64,000 nt of DNA, taken from the NCBI GenBank assembly GCA_013201155.1, contig CP053716.1:868001-932000 (forward strand), given 5' to 3'. This DNA is from Berryella wangjianweii (GTDB lineage Bacteria > Actinomycetota > Coriobacteriia > Coriobacteriales > Eggerthellaceae). Under the pieces are notes generated by a model. The model was not told the origin of the DNA, made no database searches, and was given only the letters and a program-made list of their open reading frames with translations. Both the position numbers and the translations under genes were made by a program. This document shows, piece by piece, positions 53,313 to 63,296 of this stretch; within the stretch, counting starts at the first letter, position 1, and each line of letters starts with the position of its first letter.

Positions 53313-54950
53313 CTATCCCAGCGGCTGCTCGTCCAGACGATCAAGCAGCTCCTGCTTGCTGTGCACGCCCACCTTCCGATAAGCCGTGCGGGTGTAGTTC
53401 CTGATCGTGTGCTCGGAGTAGCTAAGCTCCCGCGCGATGAAGCTGCGACTGCGACCCTGGGCCATCAGCCCCACGATCGACCGCTCGGTATCGGTGAGCT
53501 CAAAGCGCTGCGCGAAGGCCGCCAGGCGAATGACGGTTTGGTCAACGGCCACTACGGGCACCTCGTCGCCATCCACGACAAGCACGTCGGGGGTCGATGC
53601 CGCATGCGCGCTTGCGGCCAGTGCGCTCGCAGATGCCGCAGGGGCACTCGCAACCGCAGCACGCGCACGCGCAGCGCCCCTGCCCGAACCCAGCTCGAAT
53701 CCCGGAGCCGAGCCCTTCATGAACTGCGGACGAATCAGCAGCGTGGACTCCACGATTCCCACCGCAGCCATGGCGATCAGCAGCCACGGCTGGTGGTCGA
53801 GGTGCGGCCCCACGGCAAACACCAACACGCGTCCCAGCGCCATGAACAGCAGCGAGCCGCCGTACACGATGGCGTACACCTGCGCCGCCGACCAGCGCAC
53901 ATGACGCGCGATCATGCAGCCGAAGTACACCAGCGGAATGTAGAAGCACGAGATGGCGTTGGTCAGCAGAAAGGTGGCCATGTCGCCCAGGAACGCATCC
54001 CCGCTGATCAACAGGCAGATCGCAGCCATCAGCAGCGCGTTCAGGAACAGCCAGTGCCCCGACAGCTTGAAGGCGCGCCCACGCACCAGCACGAACCACA
54101 CCAGCCCCGCCGCCAGCGCCACCACCAGCAGCTGATGCACCGTGCGGGCCCCTTGCGACAGCGCGCGCAGGCTGCCGTCAGGATATCCCAGCGACATCCC
54201 CAGAATCAGCGCGTACAGGAAGAACGCGCCGAAGGCCTGCCACAGTCCCCGCATGAGCTGCGGGTCGTCATGGTAGAGCCCGTCGCTTTCAGGCAGATAG
54301 CGACGCCGTTCGCCGGATGCATCGACCATGCCCGCGCGGCGGTCCAGCTCGGAGGACGCCTGCCAGTACGAGAACACCGAAAGCGCCGGGATGAACAGGT
54401 TGATCATGCCCGCAGGCAGCTCGTCGAGGTATCCCAGACCCAGCGACAGCGCGCACGACAGCGCCAGCCCGCCGCCCGCGTACAGCAGCACCTCGCCCGG
54501 CTTCAGGCGTTCCAGGAAGAACACCCAGATCACCTCGCCGCCCACCAGCCCCACGCCTCCGATCAGGATGCGCAGCACCTCGAACTCCACCTGCCCGTAG
54601 AACACCTCAAGCAGGTACATGAAGCTGGACAGGGTCATCAGGACGAAACCCGACCAGATCAGCACGCCGCGCAGGCGCGACGACACGCCCCGCCGACGCA
54701 CGGCCAGCACCATCAGCGCGATTACGGCCACGCGTACCAGGTTGGCCCCCACCGTGACCATGCCCACGTCAGCCGAGAAGTGAAGATTGTAGAAGTTGAA
54801 CTGATACCACAGGCGGTAGAAGCCGATGCCGAAGAAGGCCACCATCATGCCCGAGACGAACGTCGCGCGGAACGCCGCAAGCGAACCGGTATGCAGATGC
54901 CGGTTGACTACAAGATGCGAATCCCCTGACGATGTGCCCTGTTTCCCCAT
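53313..54950 (-). CDS. Membrane-bound LuxR-family transcriptional regulator
   Basis: 545 residues. Around 12 hydrophobic segments occupy residues ~30-430 (e.g. FVSGMMVAFFGIGFYRLWY, LVVALAAGLVWFVLV). An Ala/Ser-rich linker leads to a C-terminal LuxR helix-turn-helix: FELTDTERSIVGLMAQGRSR, then ARELSYSEHTIRNYTRTAYRK. Regulators of this build are frequent in Eggerthellaceae next to exported flavin or molybdenum reductases and probably sense a small molecule at the membrane. The start at 54950 has no ribosome binding site but lies 7 bases after TGCTACAAT, an extended -10, which suggests a leaderless mRNA. Upstream in-frame sequence is not protein-like. Confidence 0.88.
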   Translation of the reverse strand: MGKQGTSSGDSHLVVNRHLHTGSLAAFRATFVSGMMVAFFGIGFYRLWYQFNFYNLHFSADVGMVTVGANLVRVAVIALMVLAVRRRGVSSRLRGVLIWSGFVLMTLSSFMYLLEVFYGQVEFEVLRILIGGVGLVGGEVIWVFFLERLKPGEVLLYAGGGLALSCALSLGLGYLDELPAGMINLFIPALSVFSYWQASSELDRRAGMVDASGERRRYLPESDGLYHDDPQLMRGLWQAFGAFFLYALILGMSLGYPDGSLRALSQGARTVHQLLVVALAAGLVWFVLVRGRAFKLSGHWLFLNALLMAAICLLISGDAFLGDMATFLLTNAISCFYIPLVYFGCMIARHVRWSAAQVYAIVYGGSLLFMALGRVLVFAVGPHLDHQPWLLIAMAAVGIVESTLLIRPQFMKGSAPGFELGSGRGAARARAAVASAPAASASALAASAHAASTPDVLVVDGDEVPVVAVDQTVIRLAAFAQRFELTDTERSIVGLMAQGRSRSFIARELSYSEHTIRNYTRTAYRKVGVHSKQELLDRLDEQPLG

Positions 54951-54957
54951 TTCAGAG

Positions 54958-54966
54958 ATTGTAGCA
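54958..54966 (-). promoter_or_regulatory. Extended -10 promoter for the leaderless LuxR gene
   Basis: TGCTACAAT (TGN plus TACAAT) ends 7 bases before the ATG, so the transcript should start at or beside the start codon. Confidence 0.5.
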
Positions 54967-55121
54967 CAGCAGTCGGAGACGAAGCGGGGCGCTGCTGCGC
55001 CCCGGCCCCGCAACGCGAGGCAGCGCCAGGGAGCGAGCGCGTCGAACGGGAGGATGCAGGCCGAATGGAAGAGAGGGAGAAAGGGCGAGCCGGACGGGAG
55101 GACGGGCAGGCCGAACGGAAG

Positions 55122-55147
55122 GGAGGGACGGGCGAACCCGTCCCTCC
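55122..55147 (-). terminator. Terminator of the leuCDB operon
   Basis: A perfect 11 bp stem (GGAGGGACGGG with its complement) with a TTCG tetraloop on the minus strand, 34 bp past the leuB stop, followed by CTTCCGTT. A purine-rich low-complexity stretch (55040-55130) lies beyond. Confidence 0.7.
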
Positions 55148-55180
55148 GCGACCGTCGCAAGCCCGCGCAAGCCGCGCGCC

Positions 55181-56290
55181 CTAGGCTCCCAGGCGCTCCA
55201 CCACCAGATCGCCCATGCGAGCCGTTCCCACCAGCTGATCGGCGCGCGTGCCCTGCTGCCGAATGTCGCCTGTGCGCCAGCCCTCGTCCAGGACCGCCGC
55301 CACGGCACGGGCGATGTCGTCAGCTGCCGCGACCATGCCGAACGAATAGCGCAGCATCATCTCCACCGACAGAATCTGAGCAAGAGGATTCGCGATTCCC
55401 TTGCCGGCGATATCGGGAGCGCTGCCGTGGCTGGGCTCGTACAGAGCCGTGCCGTCGCCCAGGCTGGCGCTTGCCAGCATGCCCAGCGAGCCCGTCAGCA
55501 TCGAGGCCTCGTCGGACAGGATGTCCCCGAACATGTTCTCGGTTACCACCACGTCGAACTGACGCGGATTGGCCACCAGCTGCATGGCCGTGTTGTCCAC
55601 CAGCATGTCCGTCAGCTCCACGTCGGGGTAGTCGGCCGCCACACGATGAACCACCTCGCGCCACATGCGGCTGGTGTCCAGCACATTGGCCTTGTCGATC
55701 GAGTGCACGCGACCACGACGCACGCGCGCCAGCTCGAAAGCCTGACGGGCGATGCGCTCCACCTCGTACTCGCGATACTCCAGCGTGTCGTAGGCACGCT
55801 GTCCCGGGGCGCCGTCCGCGCCCGCGCCCTCCTCGTCATGGAAGCGCCCGCGCGTGCCGAAGTACAGGCCCCCCGTCAGCTCGCGCACGATCATCAGGTC
55901 CACGCCTTCGATCACCTCGGGCTTCAACGTGGAGGCATCCGCCAGCGCGGGAAAGGTGCGCACGGGCCGCAGGTTCGTGTACAGGCCCAGCGCGCTGCGA
56001 ATGGCCAGCAGACCCGCCTCGGGGCGCGGCTGCGACGAATCGGTGGTGTCCCACGCAGGGCCGCCCACTGCCGCCAGCAGCACGGCATCCGCGACACGCG
56101 CGGCCTCAAGCGTGACATCGGGAAGCGCCGTGCCCGTGGCATCGATTGCCGCACCGCCGATCAGATGCTCCTCGAAGGCGAACGCGACGTCATGGCGCGC
56201 GCCCGCGGCCTTCAGAACCTTCACGCCCTCGGCGATGATCTCGGGGCCGATACCGTCCCCCGGCAGAACGCAGATACGATAGGTTGCCAT
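55181..56290 (-). CDS. leuB: 3-isopropylmalate dehydrogenase
   Basis: 369 residues from the ATG at 56290 after AGAGGACGG; the upstream frame is not used. Begins [20 protein letters not shown]. Substrate-binding and metal residues appear in [63 protein letters not shown] and [19 protein letters not shown]. It oxidises and decarboxylates 3-isopropylmalate, third step of leucine synthesis. It is last in leuC-leuD-leuB; leuA is not in the window. Confidence 0.96.
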   Translation of the reverse strand: MATYRICVLPGDGIGPEIIAEGVKVLKAAGARHDVAFAFEEHLIGGAAIDATGTALPDVTLEAARVADAVLLAAVGGPAWDTTDSSQPRPEAGLLAIRSALGLYTNLRPVRTFPALADASTLKPEVIEGVDLMIVRELTGGLYFGTRGRFHDEEGAGADGAPGQRAYDTLEYREYEVERIARQAFELARVRRGRVHSIDKANVLDTSRMWREVVHRVAADYPDVELTDMLVDNTAMQLVANPRQFDVVVTENMFGDILSDEASMLTGSLGMLASASLGDGTALYEPSHGSAPDIAGKGIANPLAQILSVEMMLRYSFGMVAAADDIARAVAAVLDEGWRTGDIRQQGTRADQLVGTARMGDLVVERLGA

Positions 56291-56453
56291 TGCCCGTCCT
56301 CTCGCTTGTTCCAACGTATCAGCCGCCCGCGCCTTACGACGCGGATGCGGACCCGACTTCGTGCGAGGCGCCATTGCCGCACGCGGCGCGGCGGGGCGCA
56401 TCCCCCCACCGCGCCTTCCCGGCTCGCTGCGCCAAGCCCGTCGCGCTGGGCGA

Positions 56454-56954
56454 CTACGCCTGATCGGCCAGCGCCTTCTTGGTGCGCTCGATCAACCCGC
56501 CCGCCTCGATGATCTGACGGATGAACGGCGGGAAGGGCTGCGCCTGGAAGGTCTGTCCCGTGGTCTCGTTCGTGATCGTGCCCGAATCGGCATCCACCCT
56601 CACCACGTCGCCCGCCGTGATGGCGTCCACCGCCTCGGGGCATTCCATGATCGGCAGGCCGATGTTGATGGCGTTGCGGTAGAAGATGCGCGCGAAGCTC
56701 TTGGCGATCACCGCGTCCACGCCGGCGGCGCGAATGCAGATGGGCGCGTGCTCGCGCGACGACCCGCAGCCGAAGTTCTCGTCCGCCACGATGATGTCGC
56801 CCTGCCGCACTACCTTCACGAAGTTCACGTCAAGGTCCTCGAGGCAGTGCTTGGCCAGCTCAGCGGGGTCTGAGGTGTTCAGGTACCGAGCCGGGATGAT
56901 CACATCGGTGTCGATGTCGCGCCCGTAGCGATGGGCGGTTCCCCTGAATTCCAT
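56454..56954 (-). CDS. leuD: 3-isopropylmalate dehydratase small subunit
   Basis: 166 residues, 12 bp after leuC. It has the short HacB/LeuD-like build: [58 protein letters not shown]. It is the swivel domain that pairs with LeuC to isomerise 2- to 3-isopropylmalate. The ~165-residue length and the partner's ~420-residue length point to the archaeal/clostridial-type enzyme rather than the E. coli type. Confidence 0.96.
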   Translation of the reverse strand: MEFRGTAHRYGRDIDTDVIIPARYLNTSDPAELAKHCLEDLDVNFVKVVRQGDIIVADENFGCGSSREHAPICIRAAGVDAVIAKSFARIFYRNAINIGLPIMECPEAVDAITAGDVVRVDADSGTITNETTGQTFQAQPFPPFIRQIIEAGGLIERTKKALADQA

Positions 56955-56966
56955 GCGCTGCCTCCT

Positions 56967-58235
56967 TTAATCGATGTCTTCCGGCAGGCCGATGCGGCCC
57001 AGCACGGCGCTGGCGGCCGCCACAGCCGGCGAAGCCAGGTACACCTCGCTGGTGGGATGCCCCATGCGGCCCACGAAGTTGCGGTTGGTGGTGGCCACCG
57101 CGCGCTCCCCCGCAGCCAGAATGCCCATGTGCCCGCCCAGGCAGGGTCCGCAGGTAGGCGTGCTGACCGCACAGTTCGCGCTGATGAACGCATCCATCAG
57201 CCCCTCGGCCATGCACTGCCGGTACACCTCCTGCGTGGCGGGGATCACGATGCAGCGCACGCCCGGCGCCGCCGTGCGCCCGCGCAGCACCTCGGCGGCG
57301 GCGCGCATGTCCTCGATGCGCCCGTTGGTGCAGCTGCCGATCACCACCTGATCGATCGCGATGTGCCGCGACTCGCGCACCGGATGCGTGTTCGAGGGCA
57401 AGTGCGGCCAGGCCACCGTGGGCTCGATGTCGGCGGCGTCGATATGGTACACGCGCTCGTAGCGGGCGTCGGGGTCGCTGTGGTACTCGGTGTAGGGCCG
57501 CTCCACGCGCCCGTTCAGGTAGGCGCGGGTCACGTCGTCCACCTCGATGATGCCCGCCTTGCCGCCGGCCTCGATGGCCATGTTCGAGATCGCCATGCGC
57601 GAGTCCATGCTCAGCGCGCTGATCGCCTCGCCCGTGAACTCCATGGCGCGATACAGGGCGCCGTCCACGCCGATCATGCCGATGATGTGCAAGATCACAT
57701 CCTTGCCCGACACGCCGGGGCGCAGCGTGCCGTCGATGCGAAACAGCAGCGACTCGGGCACCTTGAACCATGCGCGGCCGGTGGCGTAGCCCACGCCGGC
57801 GTCGGTGGAGCCCACGCCGGTGGAGAACGCCCCCAAAGCCCCGTACGTGCAGGTATGGCTGTCGGAGCCGATCACCAGGTCGCCGGCGCCCACCACGCCC
57901 TGCTCAGGCAGAAGGGCGTGCTCGACGCCCATGCAGCCCACCTCGTAATAGTGGGTGATGCCCTGCTCATGGGCGAACTCGCGCACGATCTTCGCCTGCT
58001 CGGCGCTTTTGATGTCCTTGGCGGGAACGTAGTGGTCGGGCACCAGCACCACCTTGGCGGGGTCGAACACGCGCTCCACGCCGATCCTGCGGAATTCCCC
58101 GATTGCGATCGGGGCGGTGACGTCATTGGACAGCACCAGGTCAAGCTGACACTCGATCAGCTGACCGGGCGCCACTTCATCAAGGCCGGCATGAGCGGCC
58201 AGGATCTTCTCAGCTATGGTCATGGGACGTGGCAT
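56967..58235 (-). CDS. leuC: 3-isopropylmalate dehydratase large subunit
   Basis: 422 residues from the ATG at 58235, preceded by GAGAGAGAGGGG; an upstream in-frame start is not supported. An aconitase-fold protein with the cluster cysteines in [12 protein letters not shown] and [10 protein letters not shown], and substrate stretches such as [15 protein letters not shown] and FVGRMGHP. It holds the 4Fe-4S cluster of isopropylmalate isomerase. First leucine gene of the set, 70 bp after the peptidoglycan-binding gene. Confidence 0.96.
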   Translation of the reverse strand: MPRPMTIAEKILAAHAGLDEVAPGQLIECQLDLVLSNDVTAPIAIGEFRRIGVERVFDPAKVVLVPDHYVPAKDIKSAEQAKIVREFAHEQGITHYYEVGCMGVEHALLPEQGVVGAGDLVIGSDSHTCTYGALGAFSTGVGSTDAGVGYATGRAWFKVPESLLFRIDGTLRPGVSGKDVILHIIGMIGVDGALYRAMEFTGEAISALSMDSRMAISNMAIEAGGKAGIIEVDDVTRAYLNGRVERPYTEYHSDPDARYERVYHIDAADIEPTVAWPHLPSNTHPVRESRHIAIDQVVIGSCTNGRIEDMRAAAEVLRGRTAAPGVRCIVIPATQEVYRQCMAEGLMDAFISANCAVSTPTCGPCLGGHMGILAAGERAVATTNRNFVGRMGHPTSEVYLASPAVAAASAVLGRIGLPEDID

Positions 58236-58305
58236 GGTACCCCTCTCTCTCGATGGCGGGACCAAAGCAGGCAAGGTGACCGCCAACCGGCAGCTGAAAA
58301 AGCGG

Positions 58306-59211
58306 CTAGGAAAGCGCCGCGCAAAGCCCGTCAAGCAGCGTGATGGCGAAGTGCTGGGCAGAGCGGGCCTCCCCCGCCTCCTCCCAGGTGCAGCCGGGCA
58401 GCTCGATCGCGATGCGCGACAGGGAAGACGAGCGCGCTGCGGCCAGGGCGCTCTTCAGGCGCCGCGGCAGCGTGTCGTCCTCGATATAGGCAACGCGGGG
58501 CGCGTCCTGCGGCGACGCCTCGCCGGGAACCACGATGTGAACCAGCGTCATGTCGGTGGCGGGGCTTACCGAAAGCGACTCCGCACTGACGATGCGCGAT
58601 GAGGGGTTGGTGGCCAAGGCCAGGTTCGACATGCGCGAGGCTACGCTGCGGGTGAAGGCGCTGGTGCCGAACAGGCACAGCGACTCGCTTTCCAGCACGC
58701 CGGCCGCGCGGGCGAAGCCCAGCGACACGGGATGAGCGACCGTGCTCTTGCCCTCCCACGAATGGTGCAGATTGCGAATGGCGCTGAAGGTGTACGAGCC
58801 CGCGATGCCGTCGGAGGGCAGGCCCATGTTCAGCTGGAAGGTGCGCAGGGCGTCCTCGGTGTGAGCGCCGAAGATGCCGTCGTCGCTTCCGCAGGGAAAG
58901 CCCAGGGCCCCCAGCGCGCGCTGCAGTTCCAGCACGTCGTTGCCATGAAAATGGGGCACGCGCAGGTACAGGGTCCGATCACCCAGACGGTACGTGGCGT
59001 CCACCAGCGCGGCCCACACCTTCTCGGTCACGTCGTCGCCTGCAGGAAGGCCCTCGCGCACGCGGAACGCCCCCACCGCACGAGCGGTGTCGGGTCCGTA
59101 GACGCCGTCAGCCTGATCGGCGCTCAGAAGCCCCAGGGAAACCAGACGCTGCTGCACGTCCTCGACCTCGGCGCCCGTTCTGTTCAATCCAATCGCTTCC
59201 ATGCCGCTCAT
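58306..59211 (-). CDS. Peptidoglycan-binding domain protein
   Basis: 301 residues from 59211 (an ATG three codons in is an alternative). Two PG_binding_1-type repeats: about 8-70 ([37 protein letters not shown]) and about 85-145 ([40 protein letters not shown]). The rest has an amidase-like alpha/beta flavour ([39 protein letters not shown]) but no zinc-ligand set that I can identify. There is no signal peptide, so export is unclear. Perhaps a wall-associated or spore-amidase-derived protein. It lies between the polyprenyl synthetase and leuC on the same strand. Confidence 0.8.
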   Translation of the reverse strand: MSGMEAIGLNRTGAEVEDVQQRLVSLGLLSADQADGVYGPDTARAVGAFRVREGLPAGDDVTEKVWAALVDATYRLGDRTLYLRVPHFHGNDVLELQRALGALGFPCGSDDGIFGAHTEDALRTFQLNMGLPSDGIAGSYTFSAIRNLHHSWEGKSTVAHPVSLGFARAAGVLESESLCLFGTSAFTRSVASRMSNLALATNPSSRIVSAESLSVSPATDMTLVHIVVPGEASPQDAPRVAYIEDDTLPRRLKSALAAARSSSLSRIAIELPGCTWEEAGEARSAQHFAITLLDGLCAALS

Positions 59212-59364
59212 GGTATCTCACCGCGCAAAGACGGTCGGCGTCGGTCGGGCCAGGCACAACAAAGTCACAGACAGGAAACGTAAACGACATGCGGGAACGG
59301 GCCGCTCGGGCACACGCGGTCGGGCGCGCGGCAAGGGCGCGCGGGACAAGCACGCGCGCAGGCG

Positions 59365-60417
59365 CTACTTCAGACGGTGCACGAAGAAGTCGGCCATCGA
59401 CACCAGCAGGTCGCGGTAGGGCGACGGCTCCAGCACGTCCAGAATGCGCACCTTGGCGATGCTCGTCAGATTCTCGGCATAGGTGCGAGCGTACTCGACG
59501 CTGCCCTCCTTCTGCAGCAGGGCCACGGCCTCGTCCAGGCGGGCCTCGTCGCGCACGCGCGACGACAGCAGGCTGATCAGACGGTCGCGGTCGGCATCGC
59601 CCAGCGACTGCAGGGCATGCACCACCACCAGGGTTCGCTTGCCCTCGGTGATGTCGTCGCGGAAGCCCTTCTGCGTGCTGGCGGCGTCTCCCACCAGGTT
59701 CAGCACGTCATCCTGAATCTGGAAGGCCAGACCGGTCTCAAGCCCGAAGCTGCGCAGGCCCTCCACCTCGGCATCCGTTCCACCGCCGGCGATCGCGCCG
59801 ATGGCCAGCGGCACGGCGCCCGAGTAATGAGCCGTCTTGTGCGTGGCCATCAGCAGGTAGTCGTCGGTGGTCAGGTCGTAGCGCCCGTCGCGCGCCCAGC
59901 CGATGTCCAGAGCCTGCCCCTCGATCGTGCGGCGTGTCATGTCGATCAGCTCGGTGATCAGGCGAACCTTCAGCTCGGGTTCGAGCGTGGGGTCTTTCGC
60001 CACCGTGCCGTTCACCAACGTCAAGCCCAGGTCGCCCATGTTGATTGCCAGACCCAGCCCCTGCGACAGATGCAGGCAGGGCTCGCCGCGGCGCAGCTGA
60101 GCGTCGTCGGCGATGTCGTCGTGCACCAGCGCCGCCGTGTGGAAATGCTCGATCGCCGCCGCCGCCGACAGCGCACGGTTCGCATTGCCCCCCACCGCCC
60201 GGGCGGCCACGAAGCAGATCAGCGGACGGTGACGCTTTCCCCCGTTGCGGCTGTACGACGTCAGGGGACCGTACAGATAGGCATCGGTATCGGGGTGCGA
60301 CGCCTTGGGAATGAAGGTGTTCACGGCATCGCCCACCTCATCGGCGTAGCGATCGAGATAGTCCTCGAAGCTGCCGGGAAGGCCGTGCGAGAACAGGAGG
60401 CTGTCGATGTCAATCAT
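59365..60417 (-). CDS. Polyprenyl diphosphate synthase
   Basis: 350 residues from the ATG at 60417. The isoprenyl synthase motifs are present: GGKRHRPLICFVAARAVGGN, first aspartate-rich motif ALVHDDIADDA, ATHKTAHYSGAVPLAIGAIA, and the second motif FQIQDDVLNLVGD followed by EGKRTLVV. It extends prenyl chains for quinones or lipid carriers; chain length cannot be deduced reliably. It lies immediately downstream of tRNA-Leu on the same strand. Confidence 0.93.
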   Translation of the reverse strand: MIDIDSLLFSHGLPGSFEDYLDRYADEVGDAVNTFIPKASHPDTDAYLYGPLTSYSRNGGKRHRPLICFVAARAVGGNANRALSAAAAIEHFHTAALVHDDIADDAQLRRGEPCLHLSQGLGLAINMGDLGLTLVNGTVAKDPTLEPELKVRLITELIDMTRRTIEGQALDIGWARDGRYDLTTDDYLLMATHKTAHYSGAVPLAIGAIAGGGTDAEVEGLRSFGLETGLAFQIQDDVLNLVGDAASTQKGFRDDITEGKRTLVVVHALQSLGDADRDRLISLLSSRVRDEARLDEAVALLQKEGSVEYARTYAENLTSIAKVRILDVLEPSPYRDLLVSMADFFVHRLK

Positions 60418-60502
60418 GGGCGGGTCTCGTTTCGTCGGGCGGAGTACAAAGGCGGGCACCCGTGACGTGAGTCGGGGGTGGGGCTCACCCGGTCAGGCGC
60501 GG

Positions 60503-60587
60503 TGGTAGGAGCGGTGGGACTCGAACCCACAAACCCGAAGGTGGCGGATTTTAAGTCCGCTGCGTCTGCCAGTTTCGCCACGCTCCC
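60503..60587 (-). tRNA. tRNA-Leu (anticodon UAA)
   Basis: Read on the minus strand the cloverleaf is complete: acceptor GGGAGCG with CGCTCCT, D arm GCG...CGC, anticodon stem GCGGA/TCCGC around CTTAAAA (anticodon TAA), a class II variable arm with an ACC-TTCG-GGT stem, T arm GTGGG-TTCGAGT-CCCAC, discriminator A and an encoded CCA. The first acceptor pair is G1-U72, a wobble where G-C is usual. Confidence 0.97.
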
Positions 60588-60640
60588 CTGCTCGCAGCAC
60601 AATAAAGCACTGTATCAAACTTTCACGCAGGCCTTTTCCC

Positions 60641-61795
60641 TTATTGGGAAGCCACCGCCAAAATGATACCTTGCAGCACATCGGACTCGCTGACCGTGTA
60701 GCGAGGGGCGCCGGCCAGCGTCATGCACTCCTCCATGATCACCAGCCCCGCCACGATCACGCCGGCACGCTGGGGGTCCAGGCCCACCACCTCACGCCGT
60801 CGCTCCAGTGACAGGCCCGCCAGCCGATCCGTGATCGCGCGCAGCTCCGAACGCGTCACCTCGGCGCCGTGAACCAGATCGCTTCGGTACTCCCGCATGC
60901 GCTCGCGCACCGACACCACCGTGGTGGCCGTGCCCGCCACGCCTACCAGCCGTGCGTCCAGCAGGCCCCGCGCACGCAGGTCGGCAAAATGAGGGGCCAT
61001 CTGCTCGCGCACCCAGCAGCGCAGACGCTCGATGTCGGCGGGGCAAGGCGCCTCCTCGCCCAGCAGCTTCTCGGTGGCACGACGGCACCCGATGTCGAAC
61101 GACCGCGCGCTCAGCACGCCGGAGGCAGACGTGCCCGCCACCACCTCGGTAGAGCCGCCGCCGATGTCGATCACCACCAGGGCCTCGTCCGGGAAGCCGT
61201 GCGCCACGCCGGCGAAGCACAGGCCGGCCTCCTCGTGCCCGCTGGCCACCTGCAGCTCGATGCCCAAACTGCGCACCAGCTCAATCAGCTGCGACGCGTT
61301 GCGGGCATCGCGTGCCGCCGAGGTGGCGATCGCACGCACCGCCGCGCGCTGGCCCAGACTCCTCTCGAAGGATGCCAGGTCGCTGCGGAAGTCCTCCAGG
61401 GCCCGCCCTACGCGGTCAAGCGCATCGGAGCGCAGCACGCCTGTGGCATCGACCCCCTGGCCCAGATTGCAGATGCGATAGCCGCGCGCCAGCTCGTGAA
61501 TGGAACCGTCGCAACCCATCAGAGCCACCAGCATGCGCGCGGTGACGGTGCCGATGTCGATGGCGGCGCACAGCGCACCCCGCACCGGCGCGTCAGAGGC
61601 ACCTGCGGTGAGCGCGTCCGCAGGCGATGCGGCGGCGTGCGCGCTGGGCGCGGGTGCGGCGGACGCGGACCCAGATACGGGCGTGGGCGCGGACCCAGAC
61701 GCAACGGACGCGGGTGCGGACGCGGGCATGAAATCGGGACCGGGCGACGCTGCGATCACGCGCGGCTCCTTCCTGAGTATTCCGATCAAAGACAT
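60641..61795 (-). CDS. Ppx/GppA-family phosphatase
   Basis: 384 residues if started at 61795; the first ~70 residues are Ala/Pro/Ser low complexity. The ASKHA core begins ALCAAIDIGTVTARMLVAL and continues with AVRAIATSAARDARN, the phosphate-binding DIGGGSTEVVAG, GVAGTATTVVSV and the C-terminal YTVSESDVLQGIIL. Members hydrolyse polyphosphate and/or pppGpp. The start is uncertain: no ribosome binding site is seen at 61795, and the ATG at 61729 or a GTG just before the core are alternatives. A link to the rel gene in the window is functional only, not positional. 37 bp after the FtsB-like gene. Confidence 0.88.
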   Translation of the reverse strand: MSLIGILRKEPRVIAASPGPDFMPASAPASVASGSAPTPVSGSASAAPAPSAHAAASPADALTAGASDAPVRGALCAAIDIGTVTARMLVALMGCDGSIHELARGYRICNLGQGVDATGVLRSDALDRVGRALEDFRSDLASFERSLGQRAAVRAIATSAARDARNASQLIELVRSLGIELQVASGHEEAGLCFAGVAHGFPDEALVVIDIGGGSTEVVAGTSASGVLSARSFDIGCRRATEKLLGEEAPCPADIERLRCWVREQMAPHFADLRARGLLDARLVGVAGTATTVVSVRERMREYRSDLVHGAEVTRSELRAITDRLAGLSLERRREVVGLDPQRAGVIVAGLVIMEECMTLAGAPRYTVSESDVLQGIILAVASQ

Positions 61796-61832
61796 CGGGA
61801 GTGCGGGATGCGGGGCCGCACGAACCTGCCGG

Positions 61833-63296
61833 CTAGGAAGTTACCCCGAACACCAGGTCTCCCAGAGGAGAATACCAGGTGGAGGGCATCGACACCTCAT
61901 CGGAGCGCACCGATTTCGGAGGCTCGGCCGGCGAAGCGGCCGCCTCGGCGTCCCTGGACAGCCCGCTCACCACCGCCGTGCTCTCGCCCCTTCGCACCCA
62001 GCCAAACCGCTCGTGCGCGGTGGTCTCGATGCCCGCACCGGTGCGCAGGGCGTCGTTCTGGCTCTTAAGCGCGGCATTGCGCTCCTGAACCAGCTCGTAC
62101 TCAAGCTCCAGCCGCTGATTCTCGCGCAGGGCCTGATACCAGTCGCGCGCCGGCGCGTACAGGAACACCGTTACGCCGATCAGCGCCGCAACCGTGGTCA
62201 GCGAGACCGCACGTGAGGCGTTCAGCGTCAGGCCTGACAGCAGGCCCGCCGGATTCAGGCGCGCCCGCACCGGGCCGGCCGAGGCGGAAGGCACCAAACG
62301 CGCCGTCTTGCGTGCAGCGGCCCCCATGCGTCCCTCGTACACCGCAGCGCGCGGTGCGCCCTCGGCGGGGGCCGCATCGCGCTCGCCGGCGCCGATCGTG
62401 CGGTCGAACAGGGCCGAAGCTCGCTTCTTCCTGCGGGAGCGGCGCCGCTCGTCGCCACGCGGCTCCGCCGCCGACGCACGCGGGAAGTCGTCGTCAAGAT
62501 CGCGCCGCACGGCGCGACGCGGCGAACGGTCGTCAGCGACGTCATCCTGGTCGGCACGTGCGACCTGAGACGTTCGGCCAAACGCGCCCATCAGGCCCCG
62601 CAGGGCATCGGAGCCGCTTCCGAGCAAATCCGAAACACCCTGGAAGGAGGGAGCGAGAGATTCACGCGAGGCTTCGCCGCTCACACCTCGGGCACGGCCG
62701 CCACGATCGCCCGCGCCTGACGTCCCCTGACGCAAGGCCGCGGCTGCGACCGATGGCCGGGCGCGCGTGGCAGCGGGACCACCGTACCCGGACGCACGTC
62801 GTGCGGCTGACGAGGCAGCCGGAGCGGACGCATCGCGTGAAAACGGCGAATGATCGGCCAGACGGTCGAGGAAGGCGGGCGTACCGCCAAGACCCGAGCG
62901 CGGAGCATCCGCCACCGCGGAACCGAAACGCGTCGCGAAACGACGCGAGGCCGGCAATGCGCCGTCGGCGCGCGCGACCCGACCTCCCTGGGAATCAGGA
63001 TGAGATTCCGCGGTCGATGTGCGGCGAGGACGTCCCAGCGAACGCGCGGGGGCGACGGCGGCCTCGGGCCTGCCGAAACCGACGACCTCGGAGAAGGGCG
63101 CACCGTCAGAAGCAGCCGCACGGGTGGATGAGGCGCGCGCAGAGGCAGGCACTCTGCCACGAGCGCTGCGCGACGGGCGAGAGGAGGAAAGAGGGGCCGA
63201 CGACGTTCGAGCAGCAGGTCGAACCGAGCGCTTCACCTCGGAAAACGAAACTATGTTGCTGTGCTCAGCCACGAACGCAGGGCCTTTCCGAGACAT
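61833..63296 (-). CDS. FtsB/DivIC-like septum formation initiator with long disordered N-terminus
   Basis: 487 residues. About 360 residues of Arg/Ser/Ala/Pro-rich sequence (e.g. RRSRRKKRASALFDRTIG) precede one transmembrane helix (about 361-381, VSLTTVAALIGVTVFLYAP). A short coiled coil follows (LRENQRLELEYELVQERNAA) and then ERFGWVRRGES. The last 120 residues have the FtsB/DivIC/FtsL topology, usually 90-150 residues in total. Role: divisome assembly at the septum. The ATG at 63296 lacks a ribosome binding site but is 8 bases after TCTAAT; a GTG at 63272 after AAAGG is the alternative. Confidence 0.8.
   Translation of the reverse strand: MSRKGPAFVAEHSNIVSFSEVKRSVRPAARTSSAPLSSSRPSRSARGRVPASARASSTRAAASDGAPFSEVVGFGRPEAAVAPARSLGRPRRTSTAESHPDSQGGRVARADGALPASRRFATRFGSAVADAPRSGLGGTPAFLDRLADHSPFSRDASAPAASSAARRASGYGGPAATRARPSVAAAALRQGTSGAGDRGGRARGVSGEASRESLAPSFQGVSDLLGSGSDALRGLMGAFGRTSQVARADQDDVADDRSPRRAVRRDLDDDFPRASAAEPRGDERRRSRRKKRASALFDRTIGAGERDAAPAEGAPRAAVYEGRMGAAARKTARLVPSASAGPVRARLNPAGLLSGLTLNASRAVSLTTVAALIGVTVFLYAPARDWYQALRENQRLELEYELVQERNAALKSQNDALRTGAGIETTAHERFGWVRRGESTAVVSGLSRDAEAAASPAEPPKSVRSDEVSMPSTWYSPLGDLVFGVTS

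Noticed and set aside
55040..55130. Purine-rich GGACGGGAGG-like units as a tandem repeat array
   Set aside because: Units are irregular in length and sequence; treated as low complexity beside the leuB terminator.
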